DNA from: Lucinisca nassula
Taxonomy: Eukaryota; Mollusca; Bivalvia; Lucinida; Lucinidae
Direction: 5' to 3'
NCBI GenBank assembly: GCA_963580285.1
Contig: OY757023.1
Span: 91,351,108-91,415,107, forward strand
DNA length: 64,000 nt
The notes under the pieces were generated by a model. The model ran no database searches, was not told where the DNA came from, and saw nothing but the letters and a program-made list of their open reading frames with translations. Shown here one piece after another: positions 53,101 to 53,779 of the stretch; position 1 is the first letter of the stretch; every line of letters starts with the position of its first letter. The position numbers were made by a program, and so were the translations under genes.

Positions 53101-53767
53101 CTAAGGATCATTCCTGTGAAGTTTGGTCAAAATCCGATAAGTGGTTTAGGAGAAGATGTTGTTTGAAGAAAAAGTTTACGGACGCACGGATGCACGCACG
53201 GACGCACGCACGGACGCACTGACGATGGACGACGGACTAAAAGTGATCACAAAAGCTCACCTTGTCACTACGTGACAGGTGAGCTAAAAATAGCAAGAAT
53301 AGTGGCAAACAGTGTAGACCTTGCTCAGACTCAGACCTGACTGTCTAAATACCTACAGCATATAAGGTAAATTAATATTGAGGAGGACGGCATTTACTGC
53401 CAACTTTGCATCAACTTGGCACACTCTCACTTTGGAAGGTGCAAATGCTCTTTTCTTTGCTTTGGGTATTACAACTCCATCAAGATTATTTCTCTTACAT
53501 CCAGCCAACTGTTTATCAGAGATTGACAAAAACTGGAGTCAACCCTCCCTTGCAGGACTTGGAATCACACACGTGACTGAACCAAGGCTTGAACCCACGG
53601 CAAAGATATTGTTTACCTGAGATCCAGAATAGTCAAATTCTCCTGCTTGTCCTATGGAAAGTCCCCCTGATCCTAAGATAAGTACTTTCTTTGGTCGCTG
53701 GGTCAGTATTTCTTGAACTGGTATCGGTGACTTTAACATAGCATGAAGTCTCTCGGACACTTTGGGA
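495..53767 (-). CDS. CAD: CAD gene, CPSase region, 17 exons, both ends outside window
   Basis: CAD starts de novo pyrimidine synthesis in the cytosol; its CPSase part makes carbamoyl phosphate from bicarbonate, glutamine-derived ammonia and two ATP. Joining 17 minus-strand exons gives about 958 residues collinear with animal CAD, from the end of the glutaminase linker to just before the MGS-like allosteric domain. All introns are GT-AG. All junctions are phase 0 except exon 9/10 (split AG|C serine codon) and the entry into exon 1 (its first base completes a codon). Metal/ATP ligands are intact in both halves: Gln in NIQYALNP with Glu/Asn in IIEVNAR, and Gln in FNLQLIAK with Glu/Asn in VIECNVR. 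CAD rather than mitochondrial CPS1/CPSIII is inferred from [20 protein letters not shown] and from the match in the oligomerisation part. No frameshift or stop was seen. Introns run from about 1.3 to 7.0 kb and are almost all repeats. Identification is by family recall, not a database search. Confidence 0.95.
771..1095 (-). mobile_element. X element (SINE-like)
   Basis: About 320 bp from TTTGTTTGATTTGAGG to GATGGGCGGGGGCC, present at least six times in the window. A T-rich (TTTG)n left edge suggests the copy is minus strand with its tail here. Contains a local duplication of TGACATTGAGATGAAA. Confidence 0.65.
1135..1331. mobile_element. MITE D
   Basis: TTAACCCTTCAGATGC at the left and CCTAAGGGTTA at the right, with subterminal inverted GTCATCTGCTTTGTTGTCTG / CAGCAGACAACA. 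The core hairpin arms carry GACCCAGATCAGACTG. Confidence 0.65.
1369..1612. mobile_element. MITE G
   Basis: Terminal inverted repeat GGGGCCAGTTGTTCAAA / inverse. The centre is the hairpin AGCAGCTTTTGCGAATGC...GCAAAAGCTGCT flanked by TTTGCTGAAAAA and its inverse. Other copies: 25777, 29634, 41950. Confidence 0.7.
1664..3385 (-). mobile_element. X element interrupted by hAT-like insert
   Basis: X sequence at 1664-1838 resumes at 3276 (CTCATCACTTTACCTGGGC). The two halves join at the 8-bp duplication made by the insertion at 1839-3275. Confidence 0.75.
1839..3275. mobile_element. non-autonomous hAT-like transposon (1437 bp)
   Basis: Ends CAGGGCTCGAGAAA and its perfect inverse, flanked by 8-bp target duplications CTCATCAC (1831-1838, 3276-3283): the hAT signature. 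Subterminal TGGACCRATTT motifs are inverted. No transposase frame; the longest open frames are about 110 codons and unrecognised. The internal AT-rich body is shared with 23708-24828. Confidence 0.85.
3421..6178. mobile_element. hAT-like element with a satellite body
   Basis: Ends CAGGCTTTCAAGT and inverse ACTTGAAAGCCTG (13 bp), with subterminal arrays of AGTAGGA/AAAGTAGGAG on both sides. The body is a 69-bp tandem repeat. The CAGG ends fit hAT, but I see no perfect 8-bp target duplication, so the superfamily is tentative. Confidence 0.6.
3842..6008 (+). repeat. 69-bp tandem repeat, about 30 units
   Basis: The unit reads roughly from ATGAATTTCTGTCATGCTAA to CATCACAGCATTGCTGCA. Units at 4000-4700 are nearly identical; those after 4750 are increasingly diverged and of uneven length. 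Because 69 is a multiple of 3, units stay open in one frame (23-residue repeat with [14 protein letters not shown]). I read this as satellite, not a gene. Confidence 0.85.
6191..6343 (+). pseudogene. mariner-type transposase fragment (HTH region)
   Basis: Translates to [18 protein letters not shown] followed by [12 protein letters not shown], matching the DNA-binding linker conserved in mariner transposases (WxxEFKRGRxSLEDDPRSGRP type). Only about 50 codons survive before a stop; no catalytic DDD domain follows. It lies immediately right of the hAT-like element. A relic, not a functional gene. Confidence 0.75.
6471..6638 (-). CDS. CAD: CAD exon 16, ATP-grasp of half B
   Basis: 56 codons, phase 0. 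[17 protein letters not shown] holds the metal-ligand Glu and Asn of active site [14 protein letters not shown] follows. The stretch KALDHDF differs from the commoner KTLGVDL of CAD proteins as I recall them. Acceptor TCACAG, donor GTATGT. Confidence 0.95.
6761..7002. mobile_element. MITE H, intact ends
   Basis: TTAA-GGGGAATGGGAACACC at the left and its near-perfect inverse ending CCCTTAA at the right. Central perfect palindrome at about 6840-6886 (arms AAAGGAAAGAATTTGCTCCT). The TTAA flanks fit piggyBac-type transposition. Confidence 0.75.
7097..7325. mobile_element. MITE A
   Basis: TTAACCCTTTTAGTACC to GTACAAAATGGATTAA, with the core hairpin at about 7218-7284. Confidence 0.7.
7505..8115. 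mobile_element. composite MITE with long foldback insert
   Basis: The left part (CCATCTTTGAATTTGG, half of the CAGTGTAGATCC core) and right part (GATCTACACTG, ending GGATAAAGGGTTAA) look like one core-bearing MITE split by an insert. The insert holds an inverted repeat at about 7869-8036 with arms AATCCAATATGGGTGTGAG and AAAAATCCGTCCC. Outer boundaries are approximate. Confidence 0.45.
8139..8351. mobile_element. MITE C
   Basis: TTAACCATTCTCTTGCTG at the left; CAGCAAGATAAGGGTTAA at the right. Core hairpin (8251-8313) with arms CAAACAGTGTAGATCCTGAT. Confidence 0.7.
8439..8657 (-). CDS. CAD: CAD exon 15, ATP-grasp of half B
   Basis: 73 codons, phase 0, beginning [25 protein letters not shown] and the metal-ligand Gln in [10 protein letters not shown]. 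Acceptor TTTACAG, donor GTGAGA. Confidence 0.95.
8746..9050 (-). mobile_element. tRNA-headed SINE with target duplication
   Basis: Flanked by ATCACCTTGT at 8736-8745 and 9051-9060. On the minus strand it begins with a tRNA-like head (TAGCTCAGTCGGATGCGC A box, a B box-like GGATTCGATAC) and ends in an (ACAA)n tail. Related copies or fragments: 16421, 25534, 45840, 48442. Confidence 0.85.
9167..9384. mobile_element. MITE C, diverged
   Basis: Shares TTAGCCACACCCATTTCTGA and the core CAAACAGTGTAGATACTGAT with the copy at 8139; ends AGCAGGACAAGGATTGA. Confidence 0.6.
9385..9620. mobile_element. MITE A
   Basis: CCCATTTTGTAGCAAATGG to GTACAAAATGGGTTAA, core at 9516-9580; contains a (TA)n run at about 9418-9434. 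Confidence 0.7.
9640..9985. mobile_element. inverted MITE A plus partial third copy
   Basis: 9655-9860 is an A copy in inverse orientation ending GGTACAAAAAGGGTTAA; 9861-9985 is the right half of another. The sequence TTAATTTGTAGCAGTTT after it repeats that at 9616, so a local duplication reaches the donor of exon 14. Confidence 0.55.
10019..10201 (-). CDS. CAD: CAD exon 14, ATP-grasp of half B
   Basis: 61 codons, phase 0. [16 protein letters not shown] is the ATP loop of half [11 protein letters not shown] follows. Acceptor TTCCAG, donor GTATTG. The intron next to the donor carries a ~33-bp segment also found at 9616-9648. Confidence 0.95.
10577..11335 (-). mobile_element. Helitron-like element (HINE)
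   Basis: Read on the minus strand it ends with hairpin GTCAGA-TCC-TCTGAC followed by AGTTCTAG then T. The other end holds TAGCCCCCAG/GGGGCTATA. The body is about 120-bp repeats with CAAAGGGCAATAACTCC. Confidence 0.7.
11424..11757 (-). mobile_element. tRNA-headed SINE, second family
   Basis: Flanked by TCATCCAAGGTAA / TCATCGAAGGTAA (11411-11423, 11758-11770). The minus-strand head has TAGCTCATTTGGTAGAGTG and GGGTTCGATCC; the 3' end is a (CA)n tract. The tRNA likeness is a SINE head, not a tRNA gene. Confidence 0.8.
11800..12357. repeat. diffuse repeat, no gene
   Basis: AT-rich intron with recurring AGGGGCATAACTCTG phrases about every 130 bp, like the bodies of the Helitron-like elements but without recognisable ends. 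Confidence 0.4.
12358..12480. mobile_element. partial core-bearing MITE
   Basis: CCATCTTTGAATTTGGGC followed by core arms CAAACAGTGTAAATTCTGAT and TCATCAGGATCTACACT. Same family as 7505-8115. Confidence 0.5.
12491..13542 (-). repeat. CAD: 44-bp minisatellite built from the exon 13 splice donor
   Basis: Twenty-four head-to-tail units of 44 bp. On the gene strand each is ~19 exon bases ending CACTATAGAG, then GTAAGAAAAATATCCCTG and ~7 more intron bases. The unit at 13501-13542 is the real donor. Variants: GATGTAAG in some units, GAGGTTAG in others. A block with TGGTGAGCTCCTGA recurs 13 units apart, suggesting multi-unit duplication. Readthrough from exon 13 meets an in-frame TAG eight codons into the intron, so only the exon-proximal donor yields CAD. 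Confidence 0.95.
13525..13647 (-). CDS. CAD: CAD exon 13, CPSase half B
   Basis: 41 codons, phase 0, with [19 protein letters not shown] and [11 protein letters not shown]. Acceptor TTTTCAG, donor GTAAGA at 13524. The last ~19 bases of this exon plus the first ~25 of the intron are the unit of a 24-copy minisatellite that fills the next kilobase. Confidence 0.95.
13694..13830. repeat. imperfect hairpin
   Basis: GAGCAGCGAAGGTTC (about 13739) pairs with GAACCTTCGCTGCTC (about 13788). It lies just upstream of exon 13 in its intron; function unknown. Confidence 0.5.
13982..14080 (+). mobile_element. 3' part of tRNA-Thr-type SINE
   Basis: Matches the body of the copies at 35435 and 49031 (ACTTTCGGATGAGTCTTTAA to GACGTAAAACTCAAACACT); the tRNA head is missing. 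Confidence 0.65.
14158..14370. mobile_element. MITE E
   Basis: ACTGTAAAAATCC at the left, CAATACTTAGAATCAC at the right; core arms CAGACCCTGATCAGACTGCT / AGCAGTCTGATCTGGGTCTG. Confidence 0.6.
14590..14905 (-). mobile_element. X element
   Basis: TTTGTTTGTTTGAATAGAGG to CCCCGATTGGCGGGGGC; full-length copy in the intron upstream of exon 13. Confidence 0.65.
14992..15205. mobile_element. MITE E, opposite orientation
   Basis: TACAGATCCTAAGTATTGG to GAATTTTTAGGATTTTTAT, core at 15027-15092 with GCAAACAGTGCAGACCCAGA. Confidence 0.65.
15262..15818. mobile_element. pogo-like MITE interrupted by MITE F
   Basis: Core GTATGTTGTGTGTACTCAT with inverse at 15405-15472, right end GTTCGAGCCATTGAAGTATG. The right end abuts the donor of exon 12. 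Confidence 0.5.
15480..15692. mobile_element. MITE F
   Basis: TTAACCCTCTGTATGC to GTAAAGGTTAA; inverted GCAGACGACATTTTG; perfect central palindrome near 15560-15610 (arms ATGCAAATTGTCTCC). Second copy at 50665. Confidence 0.7.
15826..15927 (-). CDS. CAD: CAD exon 12, CPSase half B
   Basis: 34 codons, phase 0, with [18 protein letters not shown], the half-B equivalent of the [12 protein letters not shown] segment of exon 3. Acceptor CCCTAG, donor GTTAGT. Too small to be obvious as an open frame; found by splice sites and family continuity. Confidence 0.94.
16005..16195. mobile_element. MITE B, partial, inverse orientation
   Basis: Starts TTTAACCCATTGTATGC, contains CTGTTAGCAAATAGTGCAGG and its core inverse, and runs straight into the next MITE. 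Confidence 0.6.
16192..16417. mobile_element. MITE A
   Basis: TAACCCTTTTTCTACAAATGG to GGTACAAGATGGGTTAA, core at about 16313-16379. Confidence 0.7.
16421..16650 (-). mobile_element. SINE fragment (family of 8746)
   Basis: GGTCCAGTCAACATTAT, AACCACACTTTTCCTGGGC and GGTTAACCAGTAGAGTGCAC match the SINE body; the tRNA head is lost. Confidence 0.55.
16651..17004. other. intron, nothing recognised
   Basis: AT-rich sequence with a small GTCAAGTGATGTCA direct repeat at about 16740-16755; no gene or clear element. Confidence 0.4.
17005..17566. mobile_element. Helitron-like tandem-repeat element, one end unclear
   Basis: About 130-bp repeats (ACATGCCAAATATGAAAGCT, GTTCAAAAGTTATG, AGGTCAAAGGTCAAGG) ending in ACAGACAGGACAAAAACAAT and the terminal hairpin GTCCCCGC...CGGGTCATAA. 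No CTAG/CTTG end found at the left. Confidence 0.5.
17727..17825 (-). CDS. CAD: CAD exon 11, CPSase half B
   Basis: 33 codons, phase 0, beginning MGHKTIM; contains [19 protein letters not shown], the clearest CAD-type (rather than CPS1-type) signature in the window. Acceptor TTTCAG, donor GTAATA. Confidence 0.95.
17895..18258. repeat. P-type double-foldback repeat
   Basis: GTCATATGACATAGC...TCATATGATAAATAG, then a hairpin with arms TTGAGGAAAAGGATTAAATG and inverse, loop CTTGGCAAAGCCTC. Other copies at 23427, 26232, 47251. Confidence 0.65.
18383..21167 (-). mobile_element. 2.8-kb Helitron-like element, copy 1
   Basis: Minus-strand 3' end: hairpin GTTTTT-GTAG-AAAAAC, then AAATTCTAG, then T. 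Opposite end: inverted CTCCGAAAAA/TTTTTCGGGGGAG and (GACAGACGGACA)n. The body has two repeat systems: about 350-bp units with TTTCAAAGGGCAATAACTC (to about 19750, where an internal terminal-type hairpin and microsatellite occur) and about 160-bp units with GACCTTTGACCTCTAAGTA. Nearly identical to 42563-45332. Confidence 0.8.
21303..21362. repeat. perfect palindrome
   Basis: CATTGCCACAACTGCCATAA with its exact inverse 20 bases on, tiny loop. Probably the core of an otherwise unrecognised MITE spanning about 21240-21370. Confidence 0.6.
21482..21719. mobile_element. MITE E
   Basis: TACCGTAATCATCC to GGATTTTTAAGGTA; the core contains an internal duplication of CAGACTGCTCCTTC. Confidence 0.6.
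21720..22013. other. intron, nothing recognised
   Basis: No repeat ends, open frame or motif that I can name. Confidence 0.4.
22014..22214. mobile_element. TA-flanked MITE with foldback right half
   Basis: CAGTGAAATTCCGCTATTAA at the left, inverse of CAGTAAAACTCCTATATTAA at the right, TA on both sides (Tc1/mariner-like). The right half is a palindrome with arms GACCACTTTTGAACAG. Ends 19 bp from the exon 10 donor. Confidence 0.7.
22234..22480 (-). CDS. CAD: CAD exon 10, start of CPSase half B
   Basis: One base plus 82 codons. [18 protein letters not shown] joins the halves and [18 protein letters not shown] opens half B, paralogous to the [17 protein letters not shown] of exon 1. Acceptor TTTTCAG, donor GTTTGT. 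A TA-flanked MITE (22014-22214) ends 19 bp past the donor. Confidence 0.95.
22608..22772. mobile_element. MITE E without the hairpin core
   Basis: TACCGTAACGATCC to GGATTTTTACAGTA; the core is reduced to GCAAACGTAGTGTC and lacks its inverse arm. Confidence 0.55.
22773..23426. other. intron, nothing recognised
   Basis: The open frame at 23040-23252 (+) has no features I recognise. No repeat boundary seen. Confidence 0.4.
23427..25216. repeat. P-type repeat, expanded and interrupted
   Basis: Left part 23427-23699; the right part (24837-25216) has three successive hairpins with loop TCGGCAAAGCCTC, i.e. the foldback has been reduplicated. Split by the hAT-like element at 23708. Confidence 0.65.
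23708..24828. mobile_element. non-autonomous hAT-like transposon (1121 bp)
   Basis: Ends CAGGGCTCTAGAA and its inverse; 8-bp target duplications AAATACTC (23700-23707, 24829-24836). The internal block (ACGGAAACCGTATGACGTCA, TGTAAACAAAGCAATTTGGG) matches 1839-3275. No transposase frame. Confidence 0.85.
25367..25449 (-). CDS. CAD: CAD exon 9, oligomerisation domain
   Basis: 83 bp, 27 codons plus two bases; the serine codon AG|C is completed in exon 10. Contains [15 protein letters not shown]. Acceptor CTTGTAG, donor GTATGA. Its 5' edge and acceptor are copied twice more in tandem just upstream (25468-25529). Confidence 0.93.
25437..25529 (-). repeat. CAD: triplicated exon 9 splice acceptor
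   Basis: Three direct units of 31, 32 and 30 bp (25437-25467, 25468-25499, 25500-25529). Each carries on the gene strand a pyrimidine tract, an AG and GCTAAC. The exon-proximal unit is the real acceptor; the others are TTTTCTTGTAG and TTTTTTTGCAG. Use of either upstream AG (31 or 63 nt earlier) runs into an in-frame TAA. Confidence 0.9.
25534..25775 (+). mobile_element. tRNA-headed SINE
   Basis: Head GGTAGCTCAGTCAGATGAAC and B-box-like GGCTTCGACACC, then the body seen at 8746 in inverse orientation. Target duplication not clear. Confidence 0.65.
25777..26021. mobile_element. MITE G
   Basis: GGGCCCAGTTGTTCAAAGC to GAACAACTGGCCCC; central hairpin GCTTTTGCATTTGCAAAAGC. Confidence 0.7.
26232..26748. 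repeat. P-type double-foldback repeat
   Basis: TTTATCATATGACGTCGCG to GTCATATGATAAA, then the hairpin TAAAATGCTCGGCAAAGCC. Interrupted at 26412 by a small Helitron-like element; 23427 and 47251 serve as uninterrupted references. Confidence 0.7.
26412..26555 (-). mobile_element. 144-bp Helitron-like element with clean empty-site comparison
   Basis: Minus-strand 3' end: hairpin GTCAGT-TTC-ACTGAC, AGCTCTAG, then T. (GACGGACA)n inside, terminal hairpin CCACACTTTCAGTGTGG. Related P repeats read CGTGAATAAAATG across the site, so it entered exactly between A and T without target duplication. Confidence 0.8.
26850..26940. mobile_element. MITE H fragment
   Basis: GACAAAAATACTTTTGCAGG and CATTCCCCTTAA match one half of MITE H. 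Confidence 0.5.
26981..27330. mobile_element. pogo-like MITE, intact
   Basis: CAGTAGAACTTCGATGGCTC at the left, inverse at the right, TA on both sides. Palindromic core at 27120-27190 (GCTGTGTGTACTCATTAGAA). Tc1/mariner-pogo type by ends. Confidence 0.75.
27378..27607. mobile_element. MITE B, intact TTAA ends
   Basis: TTAACCCATTGCAGGC to CTATACAATGGGTTAA; core hairpin at 27419-27484 with CAGATCAGACGCCGC. Confidence 0.75.
27637..27804 (-). CDS. CAD: CAD exon 8, oligomerisation domain
   Basis: 56 codons, phase 0. [16 protein letters not shown] and the IDKWFLHKF helix match the central oligomerisation domain between the two synthetase halves. Acceptor TTTCAG, donor GTGAAG. MITE B (27378-27607) ends 29 bp past the donor. 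Confidence 0.95.
27870..27990. mobile_element. core-bearing MITE fragment
   Basis: GCAAACAGTATAAACTCAGA and inverse CATTAGGGTCTACACTGC; outer ends not identified. Confidence 0.45.
28141..28656 (-). mobile_element. Helitron-like element, CTAG end
   Basis: Minus-strand 3' hairpin GTGTCC-TAT-GGACGC then ATTTCTAG. The far end has (GACGGACG)n and the hairpin ATATGCCC...GGGGGCATAT. The body has GACCTTGACCTTGGAG repeats. Confidence 0.7.
28657..29391 (+). mobile_element. Helitron-like element, CTTG end, opposite orientation
   Basis: Plus-strand 3' end: hairpin GTGTTT-CAC-AAACAC then ATCTTG and T. About 130-bp repeats (CATAACTTTCGATTGGTAAG, TGACCTTGACCTTGACATTT). The left end starts with (GTCT)n. 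Confidence 0.6.
29634..29857. mobile_element. MITE G
   Basis: GGTCCAGTTGTTCAATAC to GAACAACTGGGC; hairpin of GCTGAAAAAATGAG arms. Confidence 0.65.
30054..30784. mobile_element. pogo-like MITE with internal minisatellite
   Basis: CAGTTGAACTTCAATAGCTC at the left and GCCATGGTAAACAAGGCATC at the right correspond to the intact copy at 26981. The terminal segment has expanded in tandem (next entry). Confidence 0.6.
30072..30540. repeat. 21-bp minisatellite
   Basis: Unit AACACCTTTGGGAGCATATC plus one base, with GCTGGCAGCATCATCATAT variants forming a longer-period pattern. 21 is a multiple of 3, so several frames on both strands stay open (SNTFGSI repeats); these are not genes. Confidence 0.85.
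30782..31007. mobile_element. MITE A
   Basis: GACCCATTTAGTACC to GGTACAAAAAGGGTCAA; core at 30820-30887, one of the best-conserved hairpins (CAGATCAGACGCCGCAGAAC). Confidence 0.7.
31036..31173 (-). CDS. CAD: CAD exon 7, end of half A
   Basis: 46 codons, phase 0, with [17 protein letters not shown]. Acceptor CTTCAG, donor GTAAGT. A MITE A copy (30782-31007) ends about 28 bp past the donor. Confidence 0.95.
31200..31416. other. intron, nothing recognised
   Basis: AT-rich sequence between exon 7 and the Helitron-like element; no feature seen. Confidence 0.4.
31417..33442 (-). mobile_element. Helitron-like element, CTTG end
   Basis: Minus-strand 3' hairpin AGGGCCC-TCT-GGGCCCT then CTTG. The other end has (GCACGGAC)n and hairpin GCTCACCTTGTCAC/GTGACAGGTGAGC. 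The body has six or so 145-bp units (AGATGATCATTCTGAGCAAG, GACCTACTGACCTACTTTTT). Flanks are A at the left and T at the right. Confidence 0.75.
33443..34123. other. intron, nothing firm
   Basis: Contains GGTGGTGGTGTAGGGGGAGG (about 33939-33960) and a weak inverted pair TCCGTTTTACAG / CTGTAAAACGAAATTCCGG; no gene or element named. Confidence 0.4.
34124..34357 (-). CDS. CAD: CAD exon 6, end of half A ATP-grasp
   Basis: 78 codons, phase 0, starting [26 protein letters not shown] holds the metal-ligand Glu and Asn of active site [16 protein letters not shown] follows. Acceptor TTGCAG, donor GTAAGA. Confidence 0.95.
34510..34742. mobile_element. MITE D
   Basis: TTAACCCATAAGATGCC to GCACACTTATGGGTTA; the core is truncated on one arm (GACCCAGATCAGACAGCT). 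Confidence 0.65.
34809..34975 (-). mobile_element. tRNA-Thr-type SINE
   Basis: Flanked by TCCTCTTCCAAGA (34796-34808, 34976-34988). Minus-strand head GTGGTTCAGTGGTTACGC, anticodon-loop-like CCTTGTAAACC (TGT, Thr), B box GATCGATCC; ends in (ACTC)n. Confidence 0.85.
35039..35296 (-). mobile_element. tRNA-headed SINE, third family
   Basis: Flanked by TGTTGAAGTT (35029-35038, 35297-35306). The minus-strand head has AATAGCTCAGTGGTTAACGC and a perfect-looking B box GTTCGAATCC. Confidence 0.8.
35401..35690. mobile_element. MITE C fragment interrupted by SINE
   Basis: TTAACCCTTATTGTGCTGTT resumes after the SINE with CACGAAATCCCCTACC and a half core (GCAGATCCACATCAGATGGC). Confidence 0.55.
35435..35597 (+). 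mobile_element. tRNA-Thr-type SINE
   Basis: Flanked by CACGAAATCCCCTA (35421-35434, 35598-35611). Head GGTGTAGTGGTTACGCTACT, CCTTGTAAACC loop, B box GATCGATCC, tail (CACT)n. Confidence 0.88.
35710..35906. mobile_element. MITE C
   Basis: CCTTATCCTGCTGAATTAT to GTCGTGAACAGCAGATTAAG; core CAAACAGTGTAGATCCTGAT. Its counterpart in the duplicated block is 55509-55640. Confidence 0.65.
36161..36518. mobile_element. small hAT-like element (tentative)
   Basis: CAGGGCTTTATCC to GGCAGAAAATGCCCTG, flanked by similar but imperfect TTTGGCC / TTTGGTT. Absent from the equivalent place in the right-hand block (about 55895). Confidence 0.5.
36554..38722 (-). mobile_element. Helitron-like (pearl-type) element, ~166-bp repeat body
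   Basis: Minus-strand 3' end AGGGCCATCATGGCCCT then CTTG. About ten units of ~166 bp (TTTGAACAATCTTGGTAGGG, CAGAGAAGAAGATTTTTAAA, GGGGCATTTTTGGCCCCAGC). The far end is (ACGG/ACGC)n and hairpin GCTCACCTCGTCACTACG...GGTGAGCT. Confidence 0.8.
38730..41059 (-). mobile_element. Helitron-like (pearl-type) element, second of a tandem pair
   Basis: Same ends as its neighbour 7 bp away (AGGGCCC-TCT-GGGCCCT, CTTG). Body of about eleven ~166-bp units with GGGCCCCCGTGCGGGGGCAT variants; (GCACGCAC)n at 40930-41000. Confidence 0.8.
41103..41328 (-). mobile_element. tRNA-Lys-type SINE, young insertion
   Basis: Flanked by GACTTGTCCAACAT (41089-41102, 41329-41342). Minus-strand head GTGGCCTAGTGGATAAGAGC, anticodon-like GACTCTTAATC (CTT, Lys), B box GGTTCGAGCC, poly-A tail. 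The matching place at about 62990 in the right-hand block is uninterrupted. Confidence 0.9.
41388..41576 (-). CDS. CAD: CAD exon 5, ATP-grasp core of half A
   Basis: 63 codons, phase 0, with [16 protein letters not shown] and the metal-ligand Gln in CNIQYALNP. Donor GTAAGC; MITE B begins about 8 nt into the intron. This copy is in correct gene order between exons 4 and 6. A second intact copy with the same protein sequence lies at 63047-63235. Confidence 0.95.
41685..41945 (-). mobile_element. X element, diverged
   Basis: CCCATCAACACTATTTAGG to AAGTCCTGATGGGTGGGGG. Counterpart in the right-hand block: 63320-63368 plus 63905-64000. Confidence 0.6.
41950..42193. mobile_element. MITE G, left end worn
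   Basis: GCATCGTTAGTTTAACAAG to GATCAACTGGACCC; hairpin CTGAAAAAATGTGAGTAGCT. Confidence 0.6.
42452..45525 (-). mobile_element. X element split by Helitron-like element
   Basis: X halves 42452-42562 and 45333-45525 (GACTTCTCAAGCCC) rejoin with no duplicated bases around the insertion. Confidence 0.7.
42563..45332 (-). mobile_element. 2.8-kb Helitron-like element, copy 2
   Basis: Same ends and body as 18383-21167 with only scattered differences by eye; the microsatellite is shorter. The host X element reads ATGAAA|TGAC around it, i.e. A|T insertion without duplication. Confidence 0.85.
45526..45839. repeat. Helitron-like body fragment, ends not seen
   Basis: Imperfect ~120-bp repeats (GGTTAGTATGCGTGTGAAG, GGCAAATACTTTTGAAGTT) like those at 42230-42430; ACACGGACTGACTGACAGG at its right. 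Confidence 0.4.
45840..46215 (-). mobile_element. SINE (family of 8746) interrupted by another SINE
   Basis: TTGGAGTTCAATAGCCTAG to TTTCATGATCAATCTCCACG; the tRNA head is missing and the copy ends beside exon 4. Confidence 0.65.
46015..46177 (-). mobile_element. tRNA-Thr-type SINE inside a SINE
   Basis: Flanked by TATGACAGTAGA (46003-46014, 46178-46189). Body and CCTTGTAAAC loop as in 35435. Confidence 0.85.
46237..46458 (-). CDS. CAD: CAD exon 4, ATP-grasp core of half A
   Basis: 74 codons, phase 0. [17 protein letters not shown] is the glycine-rich ATP loop (its Arg matches the conserved phosphate-binding Arg of bacterial CarB), followed by [17 protein letters not shown]. Acceptor AATTTAG, donor GTAAGT. 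A nested pair of SINEs (45840-46215) ends about 20 bp into the downstream intron. Confidence 0.95.
46475..46780. mobile_element. worn TA-type MITE
   Basis: AACCTCTTTATACCGATATAACGACA and, inverted, CTGTCGTTATAACAAGGG; ends too worn to place. Confidence 0.4.
46889..47067. mobile_element. MITE H with intact TTAA flanks
   Basis: TTAA-GGGGAATGTGAACACC and GCTCCCATTCCCC-TTAA; central palindrome partly lost. Confidence 0.7.
47251..47725. repeat. P-type double-foldback repeat
   Basis: TTTTATCCTATGATGTC, GTCATATGATAAACAG, then two hairpins with GCTCAGTAAAGCC and GCTCGGTATAGCC loops. Confidence 0.6.
47749..47982 (-). CDS. CAD: CAD exon 3, CPSase half A
   Basis: 78 codons, phase 0, containing [16 protein letters not shown] and the [13 protein letters not shown] helix that precedes the ATP-grasp fold. 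Acceptor ATTTCAG, donor GTAATT. A P-type foldback repeat ends only about 25 bp past the donor side. Confidence 0.95.
48051..48287. mobile_element. MITE B, intact
   Basis: TTAACCCATTGTATGC to AGTATACAATGGATTAA; the core contains a short duplication of CGGCGTCTGA. Useful as an uninterrupted reference for 36051 and 55784. Confidence 0.75.
48293..48709. mobile_element. MITE A interrupted by SINE
   Basis: TTAATACTGGAACCCC, core at 48320-48383, then after the SINE GGAAGATTCTATAGAGC...GTTAA. Confidence 0.6.
48442..48654 (-). mobile_element. tRNA-headed SINE (family of 8746)
   Basis: Flanked by AAGGACTGGT (48432-48441, 48655-48664). Worn minus-strand head TAGCTCAGTCTAGCATCAG; (CAAA)n tail. Confidence 0.75.
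48814..49022. mobile_element. MITE E
   Basis: CTGTAAAAATCCTAATAATC to CCCAATACTTAGGATTACG; core with one arm shortened. Confidence 0.65.
49031..49198 (+). mobile_element. tRNA-Thr-type SINE
   Basis: Flanked by ACGATACATCC (49020-49030, 49199-49209). Head GGTGTAGTGGTTACGCTACT, tail CACTCACTCACTC. Confidence 0.85.
49415..49657. mobile_element. MITE D
   Basis: TTAACCCATAAGACACC to CAGCATCTTAAGGGTC; full core GGACCCAGATCAGACTGCTC with inverse. Confidence 0.7.
49785..49938 (-). mobile_element. tRNA-Thr-type SINE
   Basis: Flanked by TTCTATTAAG (49775-49784, 49939-49948). The surrounding 49755-50060 repeats 48660-48830, so the SINE sits in a local duplication. Confidence 0.8.
50060..50664. other. 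intron, nothing recognised
   Basis: No element ends or coding signal found. Confidence 0.4.
50665..50871. mobile_element. MITE F
   Basis: TTAACACTCTGCATGCTGGG to GCCTAGAGGTAAAGG; the same palindrome as 15480-15692. Confidence 0.65.
50984..51115 (-). CDS. CAD: CAD exon 2, CPSase half A
   Basis: 44 codons, phase 0 on both sides, with [17 protein letters not shown] and [12 protein letters not shown]. Acceptor ATTTCAG, donor GTACAT. Continues directly from exon 1 (...[11 protein letters not shown]...). Confidence 0.95.
51120..51662. other. intron with worn MITE pieces
   Basis: 51285-51330 has half of the GGTGGTTCTAATGAG palindrome of 54242; otherwise nothing recognised. Confidence 0.35.
51663..53290 (-). 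mobile_element. Helitron-like (pearl-type) element, CTTG end
   Basis: Minus-strand AGGGCCATCATGGCCCT then CTTG; about eight ~166-bp units; (GGACGCAC)n at 53175-53230; terminal hairpin GCTCACCTTGTCACTACG. Flanks A and T. Confidence 0.8.
53455..53605 (-). mobile_element. worn tRNA-Lys-type SINE body
   Basis: Resembles 41110-41260 (ATCAGAGATTGACAAAAACTGG, GGCTTGAACCCACGG) without the head; ends beside the exon 1 donor. Confidence 0.5.
53617..53767 (-). CDS. CAD: CAD exon 1 in window: start of CPSase half A
   Basis: 151 bp: one base finishing a split codon, then 50 codons. After a variable linker (starting [10 protein letters not shown]) it carries the nucleotide-fold motif [19 protein letters not shown] that opens the synthetase. 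Acceptor TTTCAG at 53768-53773; donor GTAAAC. Earlier exons (glutaminase domain) are not in 53.8-55.3 kb and must lie beyond the gap or outside the window. Confidence 0.95.
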
Positions 53768-53779
53768 CTGAAATAAAGT

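Noticed and set aside
495..53767. Gene could be mitochondrial CPS1/CPSIII rather than CAD
   Set aside because: Motifs such as [38 protein letters not shown] and [15 protein letters not shown] fit CAD as recalled; the CPS1 forms differ at these places. A tree with mollusc CPSIII would settle it.
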